DNA from: Kineosporiaceae bacterium
Lineage (GTDB): Bacteria > Actinomycetota > Actinomycetes > Actinomycetales > Kineosporiaceae
NCBI GenBank assembly: GCA_016713225.1
Contig: JADJPO010000001.1
Coordinates: forward strand, 806,001 to 870,000
Reading direction: 5' to 3'
Length of the DNA: 64,000 bases
The notes beneath the pieces are model-generated. The model saw only the letters and a program-made list of their open reading frames with translations, was not told the origin of the DNA and did no database searches. Shown here piece after piece: positions 34,356-42,983 of the stretch. Numbering within the stretch: position 1 is the first letter of the stretch; each line of letters opens with the position of its first letter. Both the position numbers and the translations under genes were made by a program.

Positions 34356-35136
34356 ACTCCGACAGCTCCTCGAGATCGGGGCCGGCGCGCCGCCCGCCGC
34401 CCCGGACCTGGCCGCCGTCAAGGCACGCGGCAGGGCGAGAGCCCGGCGTCGGCGTGTGCTCGCCGCCGTCGCGATCGCTGCCGCCGTCGCCATCCCATCG
34501 GCCACCCTGCCACGCCTCGTCCCGGACCGATCCGTACCGTCCTGGTCCACACTGCCGCCGGCCGAACCCGGTGCGCTGCTGCCGGGCACGTACGCCGCTG
34601 CCGGCCTCACGCCGAAGATCACGTTCGCCGTCCCGGACTCCGCCACATCCTGGCGGGTCGCGCTCGCCACCGCGTCCAGCCTGGTGGTGACCGACGACAA
34701 GGACGGCATCCGGATCTCGGTTCTGCAGTGGACGGCGGTGCGCCCGGCGCCCTCCGCGGCGGTGCCGAAGCCAGCCCTCGCCGCGCTGCCCACCGACCTG
34801 CCGGCCTGGCTGGCCGACCACCCCGCCATCCGGCTCACCGGGCCGGCGCAGCGGGTGATGGTCCTCGGCCGGCCCGCGCAGCGCGTCACGTTCGACGTCC
34901 GGGCCGACCGCTGGCTGCCCGCCGGGGCCTCCGAGGGGTGTGACTGTCTGGCCGTGACCCTCGCCGACACCCCGGACAACCCGTTCGCGGTCGGCGCGGA
35001 TCAGACGGCCCAGGTCACTGTGGTGGACGGAGAGCAGCCCGGTCTGGTGGTCACCCTCGTTCGGCCGGCCGCTGGCACCGACCCCGATGCGCTCGCCGAC
35101 GCCAACCGGATCGTCAACTCCATCACCGTGATCTAG
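34348..35136 (+). CDS. Single-pass membrane protein, possible anti-sigma factor
   Basis: A 262-residue protein beginning TELRQLLEIGAGAPPAAPDL, an acidic/helical N-terminal cytoplasmic stretch of about 30 residues, then an Arg-rich stop-transfer (RARARRRR) and one membrane helix VLAAVAIAAAVAIPSA. The extracytoplasmic part of about 200 residues is of unknown fold, with a single CDC pair (GCDCLAVTL). The orientation and overlap with the sigma factor fit an anti-sigma partner; the N-terminal ELRQLLE...VKARGRARARRRR pattern is common in SigE-linked proteins. No zinc HxxxCxxC motif is present, so it would not be a ZAS-type regulator. Confidence 0.75.
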   Translation: MTELRQLLEIGAGAPPAAPDLAAVKARGRARARRRRVLAAVAIAAAVAIPSATLPRLVPDRSVPSWSTLPPAEPGALLPGTYAAAGLTPKITFAVPDSATSWRVALATASSLVVTDDKDGIRISVLQWTAVRPAPSAAVPKPALAALPTDLPAWLADHPAIRLTGPAQRVMVLGRPAQRVTFDVRADRWLPAGASEGCDCLAVTLADTPDNPFAVGADQTAQVTVVDGEQPGLVVTLVRPAAGTDPDALADANRIVNSITVI

Positions 35137-35140
35137 AGAG

Positions 35141-35332
35141 GAGATTTGATCATGGTGGGTGGGGGTTCGGGCGGCCTCTGTCGTGATCGTTTGTATATAC
35201 GGGTCCGATCGTTGCGGCGGCGTTGACCCGCGATGTCCATCACCGGGCGTGCGTGGATCTGTTCACGGCTGCGCATCTGGTCGGGGAGCGCATGTTGCTC
35301 CCAGCGTCGGTGGTGGCCGAGGTGTCTCTTCT
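35141..35332 (+). pseudogene. Decayed vapBC fragment
   Basis: This stretch is a damaged copy of the toxin-antitoxin locus at 42721-43135. The promoter piece GATTTGATCATGGTGGGTG is kept, then about 215 bases are missing (the whole antitoxin except its last codons), and the toxin start region follows with GGGTCCGATCGTTGCGGCGG and the segment encoding DVHHRACVDLFTAAHL. An extra base near 35198 shifts the frame. Homology stops at the stop codon of the next gene (35331). It shows that this VapBC family has inserted more than once and was lost here. Confidence 0.8.
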
Positions 35333-35981
35333 AGGCCTGCGGGCTGACCGTGGGCGCCTCGGGGTGACCGCCGCTCAGTGGCCGCGAGGGGTGGGGTTGT
35401 GTCTCGAGGACGCCGAGGTAGCCCTGGACGGCCTCGAACAGGGGGTCGGCGATCCGCTCCAAGGGGGTTCTGCTCCAACGCTTTGCCTCGTAGTCCGCGG
35501 TCCTCGCGGCCAGGGCGGCTGCGCTGATCGCGAGTTCGTCGGCCATCCGGGCGCGAAACTCGTCGGGGCTCGGGGCAGGGAGGGCGAAGTCGGCGCTACA
35601 TCCCTCGCGGACGGCGTCGAGTGCGTTCTGTCGCAGGCCGCCGGCCAGATCCCAGATCAGCACAGGGCGGACGATGCGGTGGTTCCACACGGGTGCGTGG
35701 GCCGAGCGCCATCTCGCGGTCACGGGGTTCTTCGACAGCCTGGTCGCCTGCGACCAGTGCTGTGAACCGTGAGGCGAGCAGAGCCAGGGGACCTCGGCCG
35801 CGGGCAGGTCCACGACCAGGGCGACGGTGACCCAGTCCAGATCGCGGGGTGGTCCGAGGATGTCACCGACGGCCCACAGGCCCGTGACGGACAACGTCTG
35901 GATGGTGCTGGACAGCTCGGCCATGTCGGCGCACCGCTCCGCCAGGCCGTGCACGTGCCCGATCGCCGTCGTCCACTTCAC
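35331..35981 (-). CDS. Hypothetical protein (DUF7711-like)
   Basis: A 216-residue soluble protein beginning KWTTAIGHVHGLAERCADMA, with VTGLWAVGDILGPPRDLDWV followed by VALVVDLPAAEVPWL. A family of actinobacterial proteins with this opening exists under a DUF name that I recall as DUF7711; the function is unknown. No membrane segment. The stop codon coincides with the end of the vapC remnant, so the last codons may have been altered by that insertion. It is divergent from the LuxR-type regulator with about 260 bases between them, in which I see no further feature. Confidence 0.65.
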   Translation of the reverse strand: MKWTTAIGHVHGLAERCADMAELSSTIQTLSVTGLWAVGDILGPPRDLDWVTVALVVDLPAAEVPWLCSPHGSQHWSQATRLSKNPVTARWRSAHAPVWNHRIVRPVLIWDLAGGLRQNALDAVREGCSADFALPAPSPDEFRARMADELAISAAALAARTADYEAKRWSRTPLERIADPLFEAVQGYLGVLETQPHPSRPLSGGHPEAPTVSPQA

Positions 35982-36240
35982 GGCTCGATCATCTCGCAGG
36001 GCGACGCGCGCTGGGGCACGGTGTTCTCGGGTTGCAGCACCCCATCGACAGAGGTATCCGGTGGAGTGGGTGGTCCGGATGCCGTGGCCGGCGTAGCCAT
36101 CAGAGTCAAGGGAGCGGCATCAATCGCCGCGCCGAGGACGAGCTTTCGGAACCCCACCACATCAGGGGACTCATACCGGTTGTCACATGACCGCGTGGCT
36201 TCGATGTCTGTGCGGGCCTGCCGCAAGCTCCTAGCATCTG

Positions 36241-38862
36241 ATGGTGCGGCTCCTCGAACGGGACCAGCAGGCCGCGGCGGTGGACGACTACCTCGCCGAG
36301 GCCGTGGCCGGCCATGGCCGGATGGTCTTCGTCGCCGGGGAGGCGGGGGTCGGCAAGACCTCGTTCGTGGGGCGCGTCGTCCGGCAGGCGGCAGACGTGG
36401 CCAGGGTCGCCGTCGGCGGTTGTGACGGGTCGTCGACGCCGGCGCCGCTGGGCCCGCTGACAGAGATGCTGCCGCGGCTGCCTGCACAGGTGTGGCCTCC
36501 GGAGGCGACCAGGCACGAGGTCTTCGCCCGGCTGGTCACGGCCCTGAGCGAGCCCGGTGTGCGCGAGCCGTTCCTGCTCGTGGTGGAGGACGCGCACTGG
36601 GCCGACGAGGCGACGCTGGACCTGATTCGCCATCTCGCCCGCCGCGTCCATACGTGCCGGGCGCTGGTGCTGGTCACGTACCGCCCGGAGGACGTCGTCA
36701 CCGGTCACCCGTTGCGGGTGGTTCTCGGCGACGCCGCGACCGCGCCTGGTGTGCGGCGACTGGATCTTCCCGGGCTGTCGCGCTCGGCGGTCGAACGCCT
36801 GGCCCACGAGTACGCCCTCGCCCACCCGGACGCCGCCCCGGCGGATGTCGACCGCCTGCACCAGGTGAGCGGGGGCAACCCCTTCTTCGTCACCGAGGTT
36901 CTCTCGGCCGGCACCGGCGCGGTCCCACCGACCGTCCGGGACGCCGTCCAGGCCCGGGTGTCCCGGCTGACCGCGCCGGCACGCGCCGCGCTGGACGTCG
37001 TGGCCCTGTGCGGGGCGCGGGCGGACCTGGAGCTGCTGGAGCAGGTGCTGGACGACGGCCTGGAGGTGCTCGACGAGCCGTTGCAGCGCGGGCTTCTCGC
37101 CGCGTCGACCGGTGAACTGGCCTTCCGGCACGAGCTGGCACGGTTGGCGGTGGCCGAGCCGATGCCGGCGTTCCGACGGGTCGCGATCCACCGGCAGATC
37201 CTTGCCGCCCTGCTGGCGCGCAGGGCAGGCGGAGCGCTCGACCACGCGCGCGTGGCGCACCACGCCGAGGCGGCCGTCGACACCGCGGCCGTGCTGGACC
37301 ATGCTCCCGTGGCGGCCGCACGAGCAGCCGACCTGGGCGCACACCGCGAAGCGGTCCATCAGTACCGCCGCACCCTGCGATTCGCCCACGGTCTGGCGGA
37401 CGGGCGCCGGGCGGACCTGCTGTGGGCGCTGGGTTACGAGTGCTACCTCACCGACCAGGTCGAGGACGCGCTGGACGCCGTCCAGCAGGCCCTCGAGATC
37501 TGGGCGGCGTCCGGTGACACGGTCAGGGTCGGCGACGCCCACCGCTGCCTGTCCCGGCTCAACTGGTTCGCCGGACGCAACGACCTGTCCGAACGGCAGG
37601 CGGACCTCGCCGTGCAGGCGTTACACGGCTCGGGCACCGTCGAACTCGCGATGGCGTACAGCAACGTCGCGCAGCTGCGGATGCTCTCGTCGGACCTGCA
37701 CGGCACCAGGCTCTGGGGACGGCGTGCCCTGGCCGCGCTGGACCAGGTGCCGGACGGGCGGAAGCGGGACGAGGTGCGGGTGCACGCCTTGAACAACCTC
37801 GGGACAGCCGAGGTCGTGTCCGGCGACTTCGACGCCGGGATCCGCATGCTCACCACGAGCCTGGAGCAGGCCCGGGTGGCCGACCTGCACGAGCACGCCG
37901 CGCGCGCCTACTGCAACCTGGCCTCCTGCGCCGTGGCGCAGCGCCGGCACACCGATGCTGCGGCGCGGTTGGCGGCGGGGCTGCAGTACTGCATCGACCG
38001 CGACCTGGATGCCTGGACGCTCTACCTGCAGGGCCTCCAGGCGCAGCTCATGCTCAACCGTGGGCAGACGACCGCGGCCCGGGAGTGCGCCGAGAACGTG
38101 TTGCAGCGCATCGAGTCTGCACCGACCAGCCAGGTCGAACCGCTGGTCGTCCAGGCACTGGCCCTGGCCCGGACCGGAGAGGACCGGTGGCGGCAGCCGA
38201 TGGACCAGGCGGTCCGGCTGGCCGACGGGATCGGGGAGATCCAGCGTCTCGGGCCCGTCACCGCCGCCCGCTGCGAGATCGCCTGGCTGTCCGGTGACGC
38301 AGATGCCCCGGGACGGCTGGCCGCCGAGACCTGGCCGAAGGCGACAGCGGCCGACTGCCCGTGGAACCGGGGATCCGTCGCCACCTGGCTCGGCGACCCG
38401 GCAGCCGGGGACGGCGCACCGCTGGCTCCGCCGTACGCCCTCGAGGTGGCCGGTCGCTGGGGCGAGGCCGCGCTGCGGTGGAAGCAGCTGGGGTGCCCGT
38501 ACGAGCATGCCCTGGCCTTGGCACGCAGTGGTGAGCGCGCGGAGATGACCGAGGCGGTCGCGTGCTTCGACGCGTTGTCGGCGACCGGTGCGGCGGCCCG
38601 TACCCGGGCGCTGCTGCGGGCCAACGGCTGGTCCGCGCCCCGCGCCCCGCGGGCCTCGGACCGTCCGCACCCCGACGGCCTGAGCGCCCGCGAGGCTCAG
38701 GTGCTCGCCCTCCTGGCCGAGGGGCTGCCGGACGCCGCGATCGCCGAGCGGCTCGTCCTGTCGCGCCGGACCGTCGAGCACCACGTCGCCGCCATCCTGC
38801 GCAAGCTCGGGGTGCGGTCCCGCCGCGAGGCCGCCTCGCGCGCAAAACCCCGTCACCCCTGA
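36241..38862 (+). CDS. LuxR-family ATP-binding (LAL-type) transcriptional regulator
   Basis: An 873-residue regulator. The N-terminal AAA/NB-ARC-like ATPase has Walker A VAGEAGVGKTSF (residues 31-42) and Walker B-like LLVVEDAHWADEATLD, with VSGGNPFFVTEVL. The middle 450 residues are TPR-like helical repeats (RRTLRFAHGLADGRRADLLW and following). The C-terminal LuxR helix-turn-helix is LSAREAQVLALLAEGLPDAA with ERLVLSRRTVEHHVAAIL. This is the MalT/LAL architecture, usually activating transcription on ligand binding. The downstream DUF4242 gene is a possible target. No ligand can be inferred. It is preceded by about 260 bases without other genes. Confidence 0.92.
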   Translation: MVRLLERDQQAAAVDDYLAEAVAGHGRMVFVAGEAGVGKTSFVGRVVRQAADVARVAVGGCDGSSTPAPLGPLTEMLPRLPAQVWPPEATRHEVFARLVTALSEPGVREPFLLVVEDAHWADEATLDLIRHLARRVHTCRALVLVTYRPEDVVTGHPLRVVLGDAATAPGVRRLDLPGLSRSAVERLAHEYALAHPDAAPADVDRLHQVSGGNPFFVTEVLSAGTGAVPPTVRDAVQARVSRLTAPARAALDVVALCGARADLELLEQVLDDGLEVLDEPLQRGLLAASTGELAFRHELARLAVAEPMPAFRRVAIHRQILAALLARRAGGALDHARVAHHAEAAVDTAAVLDHAPVAAARAADLGAHREAVHQYRRTLRFAHGLADGRRADLLWALGYECYLTDQVEDALDAVQQALEIWAASGDTVRVGDAHRCLSRLNWFAGRNDLSERQADLAVQALHGSGTVELAMAYSNVAQLRMLSSDLHGTRLWGRRALAALDQVPDGRKRDEVRVHALNNLGTAEVVSGDFDAGIRMLTTSLEQARVADLHEHAARAYCNLASCAVAQRRHTDAAARLAAGLQYCIDRDLDAWTLYLQGLQAQLMLNRGQTTAARECAENVLQRIESAPTSQVEPLVVQALALARTGEDRWRQPMDQAVRLADGIGEIQRLGPVTAARCEIAWLSGDADAPGRLAAETWPKATAADCPWNRGSVATWLGDPAAGDGAPLAPPYALEVAGRWGEAALRWKQLGCPYEHALALARSGERAEMTEAVACFDALSATGAAARTRALLRANGWSAPRAPRASDRPHPDGLSAREAQVLALLAEGLPDAAIAERLVLSRRTVEHHVAAILRKLGVRSRREAASRAKPRHP

Positions 38863-39024
38863 ACCCTGCTGCCCCGCAACGTTCCTTCGCGCCCTTCGAT
38901 AGGTACCGCCGGCGTTCCGGTTGGGTAGTACTCACCGATGTGGCGCCGTCCCGCTCGTCGGTAGACCAGAGGCATGCGACCAGCGGTGCATCCGCGCCAC
39001 GGCGCTACGAGGAGGGACAGCGAG

Positions 39025-39276
39025 ATGCCTCTGTTCATGGATGTTCACCACCTCGGCGACGGGGTCACGATGGACGACGTCGCCAAGGCCCACCAGGCCG
39101 ACCTCGCCACCCAGGAGGGCCACGACGTGCGCTACCTGCGCTACTGGGTCGACGAGTCCGGTGGTCAGGTCTTCTGCCTGGTCGAGGCCCCGGACGCCGA
39201 GTCGGCGAACCTGGTGCACCGCGAGGCGCACGGTCTGGTCGCCGACGAGATCTACCAGGTGCAGGAAGGGGTCTGA
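39025..39276 (+). CDS. DUF4242 (nickel-binding SCO4226-like) protein
   Basis: An 83-residue protein of the ferredoxin-like DUF4242 family (SCO4226 of Streptomyces coelicolor binds nickel). The sequence starts PLFMDVHHLGDGVTMDDVAK, then HQADLATQEGHDVRYLRYWV and GQVFCLVEAPDAESANLVHR, ending AHGLVADEIYQVQEG. Paired histidines (DVHH, HQAD, HREAH) are the candidate metal ligands. GGAGGG lies before the ATG at 39025. In many genomes this family sits beside LuxR/LAL regulators containing a TPR region, as here, with 162 bases between. Confidence 0.88.
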   Translation: MPLFMDVHHLGDGVTMDDVAKAHQADLATQEGHDVRYLRYWVDESGGQVFCLVEAPDAESANLVHREAHGLVADEIYQVQEGV

Positions 39277-39319
39277 CCGGTTTTCGGTCGGCCATTCGCC
39301 GCACGTCCGTCCCCTGCCG

Positions 39320-39600
39320 GTCAGGCGACGATCACGGAGTCGATGGGAGGCGAGACGTGGGTGTGTCGGTGCCGGGGTCTCGACCCCGTGTTTCAGTCCG
39401 GCGAGCAGGCCGCGGAAGCCCTGCAGGAGGCGACGGCGGATCATGATCGAGTCCAGTGCTGGGCCGAGTGCGCCGAATCTGGGGACGTACTGCACCGTGA
39501 GGGCGACTCGGGTGCGCCGGCGCGCATTCGGCGCAGAACCCGAAACGGTCGCGACCGCACGGATCAGGCTGACCAGCCCGCGATGCGGACTGCTTCACCT
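39320..39600 (-). pseudogene. SRPBCC-domain protein remnant
   Basis: On the minus strand about 60 codons keep the C-terminal part of a polyketide-cyclase-like SRPBCC protein (RTRVALTVQYVPRFGALG, SIMIRRRLLQGFRGLLAGLK). An in-frame stop lies a few codons before this homology and the conserved N-terminal domain is absent, while the normal C-terminal stop is also missing. The piece is therefore a fossil, most likely trimmed by the rearrangement that put the CPBP gene here. Confidence 0.5.
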
Positions 39601-39647
39601 GATGGGCGCCAGGCGCCAACCAACAGATCGGAAGCGTCCCCGTCGAG

Positions 39648-40628
39648 TCAGACTTCCATGGCCTTGGCCGTGCGCTGGCTTCGGGTGCGGAGGTAGATCA
39701 CGACGGCCCACAGCAGCAGGTCTGTCACCACGGCCGCGGGCGACTCCTCCCACAGCAGCACCAGGGTGAGTGGCAGGGTGTTGAACGCGGCATGGATGAC
39801 CATGCTCAGGAAGACGCTGCGGGTCCTCTTGTAGAACCACGCCTGCAGGATCGCCATCGCGACGATGCCCATGGCGAAGCCCACCAGTGAGACCGCGATC
39901 TGCACGGGGGCCATGCCCTGCTGCAGGAAGATCATCGTGGCCACGGGCAGGTGCCAGACCGCCCACACGATCCCGACCAGCCACCCTGTGTCCCAGAACC
40001 CCCTGCCGGGGAGCAGCTTCTCGGTCAAGTACCCGCGCCAGCCGATCTCCTCTGTTCCGGACGTGAGGAGCTGCAAGGCGAAGAAGGCCACGAGAAAGCC
40101 GATCAACTGGCCACTGGAAGGGGCGTCAGCAGAGCGTGTCCCGGTGGCAACCGTGATGACCAGTGCGGGCAGCGTCACACCGAGCAGGACCGCCAGGACG
40201 AGGGCGTACTCACGGCCGCCGACGCCGACGTCCCTCACTCGCTGCCGCAGGCTGCCCTTCGGGATGTTCGGGTCCAAGGCCGTCGCGATGATTCCGCCGA
40301 TCATCGGCCCGTAGACGGCGAAGAACGCGATCCCGGTGGCAATCAGGAGAGGCGCCGCCACGTCACGGACGAAACCGACCCGCCACACGAAGTCCTCGTT
40401 GAACAGGAGGTCACCGGCATCGGTCAGGTCCGCGACGATCCAGCCGGCGATCCACAGCGTCCAGGAGAACCCGTACGCGATGAGCAGGAACACAACGTGG
40501 GGTCTGGCCCACATCGGCGCTCGCGCGGCGGGGTCGCCCCCCACGCCTTCTGGTGTGCCGGTCACCCTCGTGACCGCGGTGCGACGACTGGTCGAGAACC
40601 GCGATGCGGCGTCCTTCACGGTGGTCAC
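39648..40628 (-). CDS. CPBP-family intramembrane metalloprotease
   Basis: A 326-residue integral membrane protein with about eight membrane helices. The CPBP/Abi active-site motifs are present in order: EEIGWRGYL (glutamate pair and Arg), VWAVWHLPV (His), and MVIHAAFNTLPL (HxxxN). Family members process prenylated proteins in eukaryotes and in bacteria act in bacteriocin self-immunity or membrane proteolysis; the substrate here is unknown. The GTG at 40628 is preferred since AGGGGG lies 5 bases upstream; the frame is open further to 40748. It lies just outside the left-most tRNA-Phe fragment. Confidence 0.85.
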   Translation of the reverse strand: MTTVKDAASRFSTSRRTAVTRVTGTPEGVGGDPAARAPMWARPHVVFLLIAYGFSWTLWIAGWIVADLTDAGDLLFNEDFVWRVGFVRDVAAPLLIATGIAFFAVYGPMIGGIIATALDPNIPKGSLRQRVRDVGVGGREYALVLAVLLGVTLPALVITVATGTRSADAPSSGQLIGFLVAFFALQLLTSGTEEIGWRGYLTEKLLPGRGFWDTGWLVGIVWAVWHLPVATMIFLQQGMAPVQIAVSLVGFAMGIVAMAILQAWFYKRTRSVFLSMVIHAAFNTLPLTLVLLWEESPAAVVTDLLLWAVVIYLRTRSQRTAKAMEV

Positions 40629-40818
40629 GACGGCCCCCTGCCCTCGGCGCGATTGGCCTGGTGGCAGTTCCATCCTCATGCCTGAGGATCGGCGGAGCTT
40701 GTGCCCAAGGTCGCTCAGGCCAGTGGGTCGCTGCACCCGCTGGTGCAAGCCCCGGCCCTCAGCTCAACCTGTCAGGTTGATCCGCAGAAGTGCGAACACC
40801 ATCGGTAGATCACCTCTT

Positions 40819-40859
40819 GTGGCCAGGGGTGGGGTCGAACCGCCGACCTCCGATTTCAG
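40819..40859 (-). repeat. tRNA-Phe 3'-half fragment, attachment-site relic 1 (most decayed)
   Basis: Matches the 3' half of the complete tRNA-Phe at 49081-49123, with one substitution and two single-base losses. The similarity begins after the anticodon and ends at the acceptor end, the usual crossover region of tRNA-targeted integrases. It marks the left end of the island. A CAACCTG/CAGGTTG palindrome lies at 40765-40779. The 40629-40985 stretch has no supportable gene. Confidence 0.8.
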
Positions 40860-40985
40860 GCCCGTCGTGCACCCTCGAAGGTGCTGTGACCTGCGGCGAG
40901 GCGGGGCATATGGCGTCGACCAAGAGCCGCGGCTCGGCGGGGCATCGACCGGTCATGGACGGGGTGCTTCGTCCTACGGGGGTGG

Positions 40986-42182
40986 CTACGCGCGAGGGGC
41001 AGCGGCTTGATCCAGCTCGGCCAGGAGGTCGAGTAGTCCCGCGGCCTCCCAGGTTCGGTTGCGCTGTCCGCCGCCAAGTCGGATCAGGACTCCGGCTCGT
41101 TCCAGTTCCGCCAGCGCCTGGTTGACCACTGCCTTGGAGCGTTCGACGGCTGTGACCGCGACCGGTAGGGAGATGACCGGGTGCGCGGGAAGGACATCGA
41201 TGACGCGCCATGCCGCGGCGTCCGCGCGCGGGCTGCTCTGCGTCCTGAGCCGGCCGCGCCAATGATCTTGCAGGCGCTCGACGGCGTCCAGGTACTGGCT
41301 TGCCAAGCCTGCGGCGCGGGCTGTCGCTGCAGCGAACCGCAGCAGCCAATCGTCGATGTCCGCGCTGCGGAACGAGGTCAGGCCTTGGATGTAGTCGGCA
41401 CGTTCTGCGGCAAGCACGACGCTGATCGGCGGAACGTAGGCGGGGGCGAGTCCCCTTCTGCGGAGAACGACATGGATCAAGGCCCGCCCTGTCCTGCCGT
41501 TACCGTCCATGAAGGGGTGGATGGTCTCGAACTGGGCATGGATGAGTCCGGCGTGCACCAAGGGTGGCAGATGCTCCTCGTCGATGAACGAACACAGGTC
41601 GGCCAGAAGCTCGGGGACGGCCTCGGGTGGGGGAGGGACGAAGTCGGCCGCACAGGGGTTGTAGTTGTTGCCCCCGATCCAGTTCTGTTCGGTGCGGACC
41701 TTGCCTGCGACCTGGAAGTTGGGAGCTCCGGCCATCAACGCGGTGTGGATCTGGGTGAGCTCCTGGACGCTCAGCGCCTGTGCTGACGCGGCGTGGTGGA
41801 CCGCCAGCTCCATGGCGTCGATGTTTGCCAGCACCTCCGTGGCGCTCGGGTCGGCTTTGCCTCCGGTGTCCAAGCGCGCCTCCGCCCGGGCCACATCGCG
41901 CGAGTCGATCTGCATGCCCTCGACCTTGGAGGAAGCGATCGACTCGATGCGCAGCAGCAAGCGTGCGAGCGGTGCCAGTGCAGGCCGAGCACGCGCGTTG
42001 AGTGCGTGGACTGCTGCCTCGGCGTCCGACACCACTCCCGCGACCTCACCGCTGATTCCGCCGTCGAAACCGGTGAGGGGTTCAGGGAGGAACGCGTCGT
42101 AGGCGCACGCGCGCCGGTACCGGGCCGGTGCGTAGAGAGCTGGGTCGTGCTGCCACGTCCGGCGCAGTAGTCGCCCTCGCAC
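40986..42182 (-). CDS. Fic-family AMP transferase with N-terminal inhibitory motif
   Basis: A 398-residue protein. Residues about 1-100 contain the class II inhibitory helix motif SSKVEG (84-89). The catalytic motif HPFMDGNGR (residues 222-230) is intact, with the His base and the Asp/Asn/Gly/Arg loop that binds phosphate, and QNWIGGNNYNP upstream holds the flap. A C-terminal winged-helix of about 90 residues (SKAVVNQALAELERAGVLIR) follows. Such proteins modify partner proteins with AMP or other nucleotides and are kept off by the inhibitory Glu. It is the main cargo of the first island segment; no separate antitoxin is needed. Confidence 0.92.
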   Translation of the reverse strand: MRGRLLRRTWQHDPALYAPARYRRACAYDAFLPEPLTGFDGGISGEVAGVVSDAEAAVHALNARARPALAPLARLLLRIESIASSKVEGMQIDSRDVARAEARLDTGGKADPSATEVLANIDAMELAVHHAASAQALSVQELTQIHTALMAGAPNFQVAGKVRTEQNWIGGNNYNPCAADFVPPPPEAVPELLADLCSFIDEEHLPPLVHAGLIHAQFETIHPFMDGNGRTGRALIHVVLRRRGLAPAYVPPISVVLAAERADYIQGLTSFRSADIDDWLLRFAAATARAAGLASQYLDAVERLQDHWRGRLRTQSSPRADAAAWRVIDVLPAHPVISLPVAVTAVERSKAVVNQALAELERAGVLIRLGGGQRNRTWEAAGLLDLLAELDQAAAPRA

Positions 42183-42509
42183 AACCCCGACCCTCCGCTC
42201 GTAGAAGTATGGGATGACTCCTAAACCATACCAAGGCTCAGGGTAGGTGAGGGTTGAGTGCCGCGCGTGGACGGCTGGGTGGATGTTGGTGAGCGCAGTT
42301 GCACGACCACGACGCGATGCTCAGCCAAGCGCCCTGCCTGGACGGCGCCTGAGCGGCGTCGACCCGGTTCGGCGGGTTGGCGAACGGCTGAAACTTCTGA
42401 ACGATTCCTAATCGGACATCCGCTCAGACCCGCTCCAGGGCGCTCTCAACCGCTCACAGCAAGATCACGATGTAGGAAAGGACCTGCGTGTCAGAGGCTG
42501 TATTGGCTG

Positions 42510-42552
42510 GTGGCCAGGGGCGGGGTCGAACCGCCGACCTTCCGATCTTCAG
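42510..42552 (-). repeat. tRNA-Phe 3'-half fragment, attachment-site relic 2
   Basis: A 43-bp direct copy of the tRNA-Phe 3' half (one substitution from 49081-49123). The roughly 120 bases to its left (42389-42509) are also similar to those left of relic 3 (45039-45155), sharing GCTCACAGCAAGATCACGAT. This ends the Fic segment and starts the VapBC segment. The stretch 42183-42750 has no supportable gene. Confidence 0.9.
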
Positions 42553-42752
42553 GAAGTTGATCGTGCGTGGCCGAATACGTCTCTGACCTGCAGTGTTGTG
42601 GCTCTTGTGTGCGCCTCGCGCGGTTCTTCGACACGGTTTCGGGCCGGGTGGTCGTGGCTGGTCGGGGTGGGATGGTGATGGCTGGACTCGTCGTCGCGGG
42701 CTCGGGGTGTCGAGTGGGGGGATTTGATCATGGTGGGTGTGGGGTGGGTACC

Positions 42753-42758
42753 TATACT
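42753..42758 (+). promoter_or_regulatory. Likely -10 element of a leaderless vapBC promoter
   Basis: TATACT begins 12 bases before the antitoxin GTG at 42765, with no ribosome binding site between them. This spacing puts the transcription start at or next to the start codon, so the mRNA is probably leaderless, a common arrangement in actinobacteria. Confidence 0.55.
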
Positions 42759-42764
42759 CGGCGT

Positions 42765-42983
42765 GTGAGTAGTCCCCGGGATGAGTTGCGTGAGCTGGTC
42801 GAGCGGTTGCCCGATGAGCAGGTGCTGGCTGTGGTGTCGGCGTTGCGGTCTCGTCTGGATGCGGTGCCGGCGCCGCGGGCGTGGCCGCCGTCGTGGTTCG
42901 GGATTGCCGAAGGATCGGCGGATGACGTGTCCGAGCGGGTCGAGGAGATCCTGGCTGAAGGGTTCGGGCGGCCTCGGTCGTGA
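42765..42983 (+). CDS. vapB: VapB-like antitoxin
   Basis: A 72-residue acidic protein SSPRDELRELVERLPDEQVL, followed by VVSALRSRLDAVPAPRAWP and a C-terminal acidic tail with ADDVSERVEEILAEGFG. It matches small antitoxins paired with PIN-domain toxins: a short dimer region and a C-terminal toxin-binding segment. The stop overlaps the toxin start by 4 bases (GTGA), so translation is coupled. No ribosome site precedes the GTG, and the -10 box suggests leaderless expression. A decayed copy of the locus lies at 35141. Confidence 0.8.
   Translation: MSSPRDELRELVERLPDEQVLAVVSALRSRLDAVPAPRAWPPSWFGIAEGSADDVSERVEEILAEGFGRPRS

Noticed and set aside
39320..39600. An intact SRPBCC gene on the minus strand
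   Set aside because: The N-terminal half is missing, a stop precedes the homology and the C-terminus runs on without the normal end, so it is listed as a remnant.
40765..40779. CAACCTG/CAGGTTG palindrome as an operator
   Set aside because: It lies in island junction DNA with no promoter or gene start nearby, so no regulatory role is supported.
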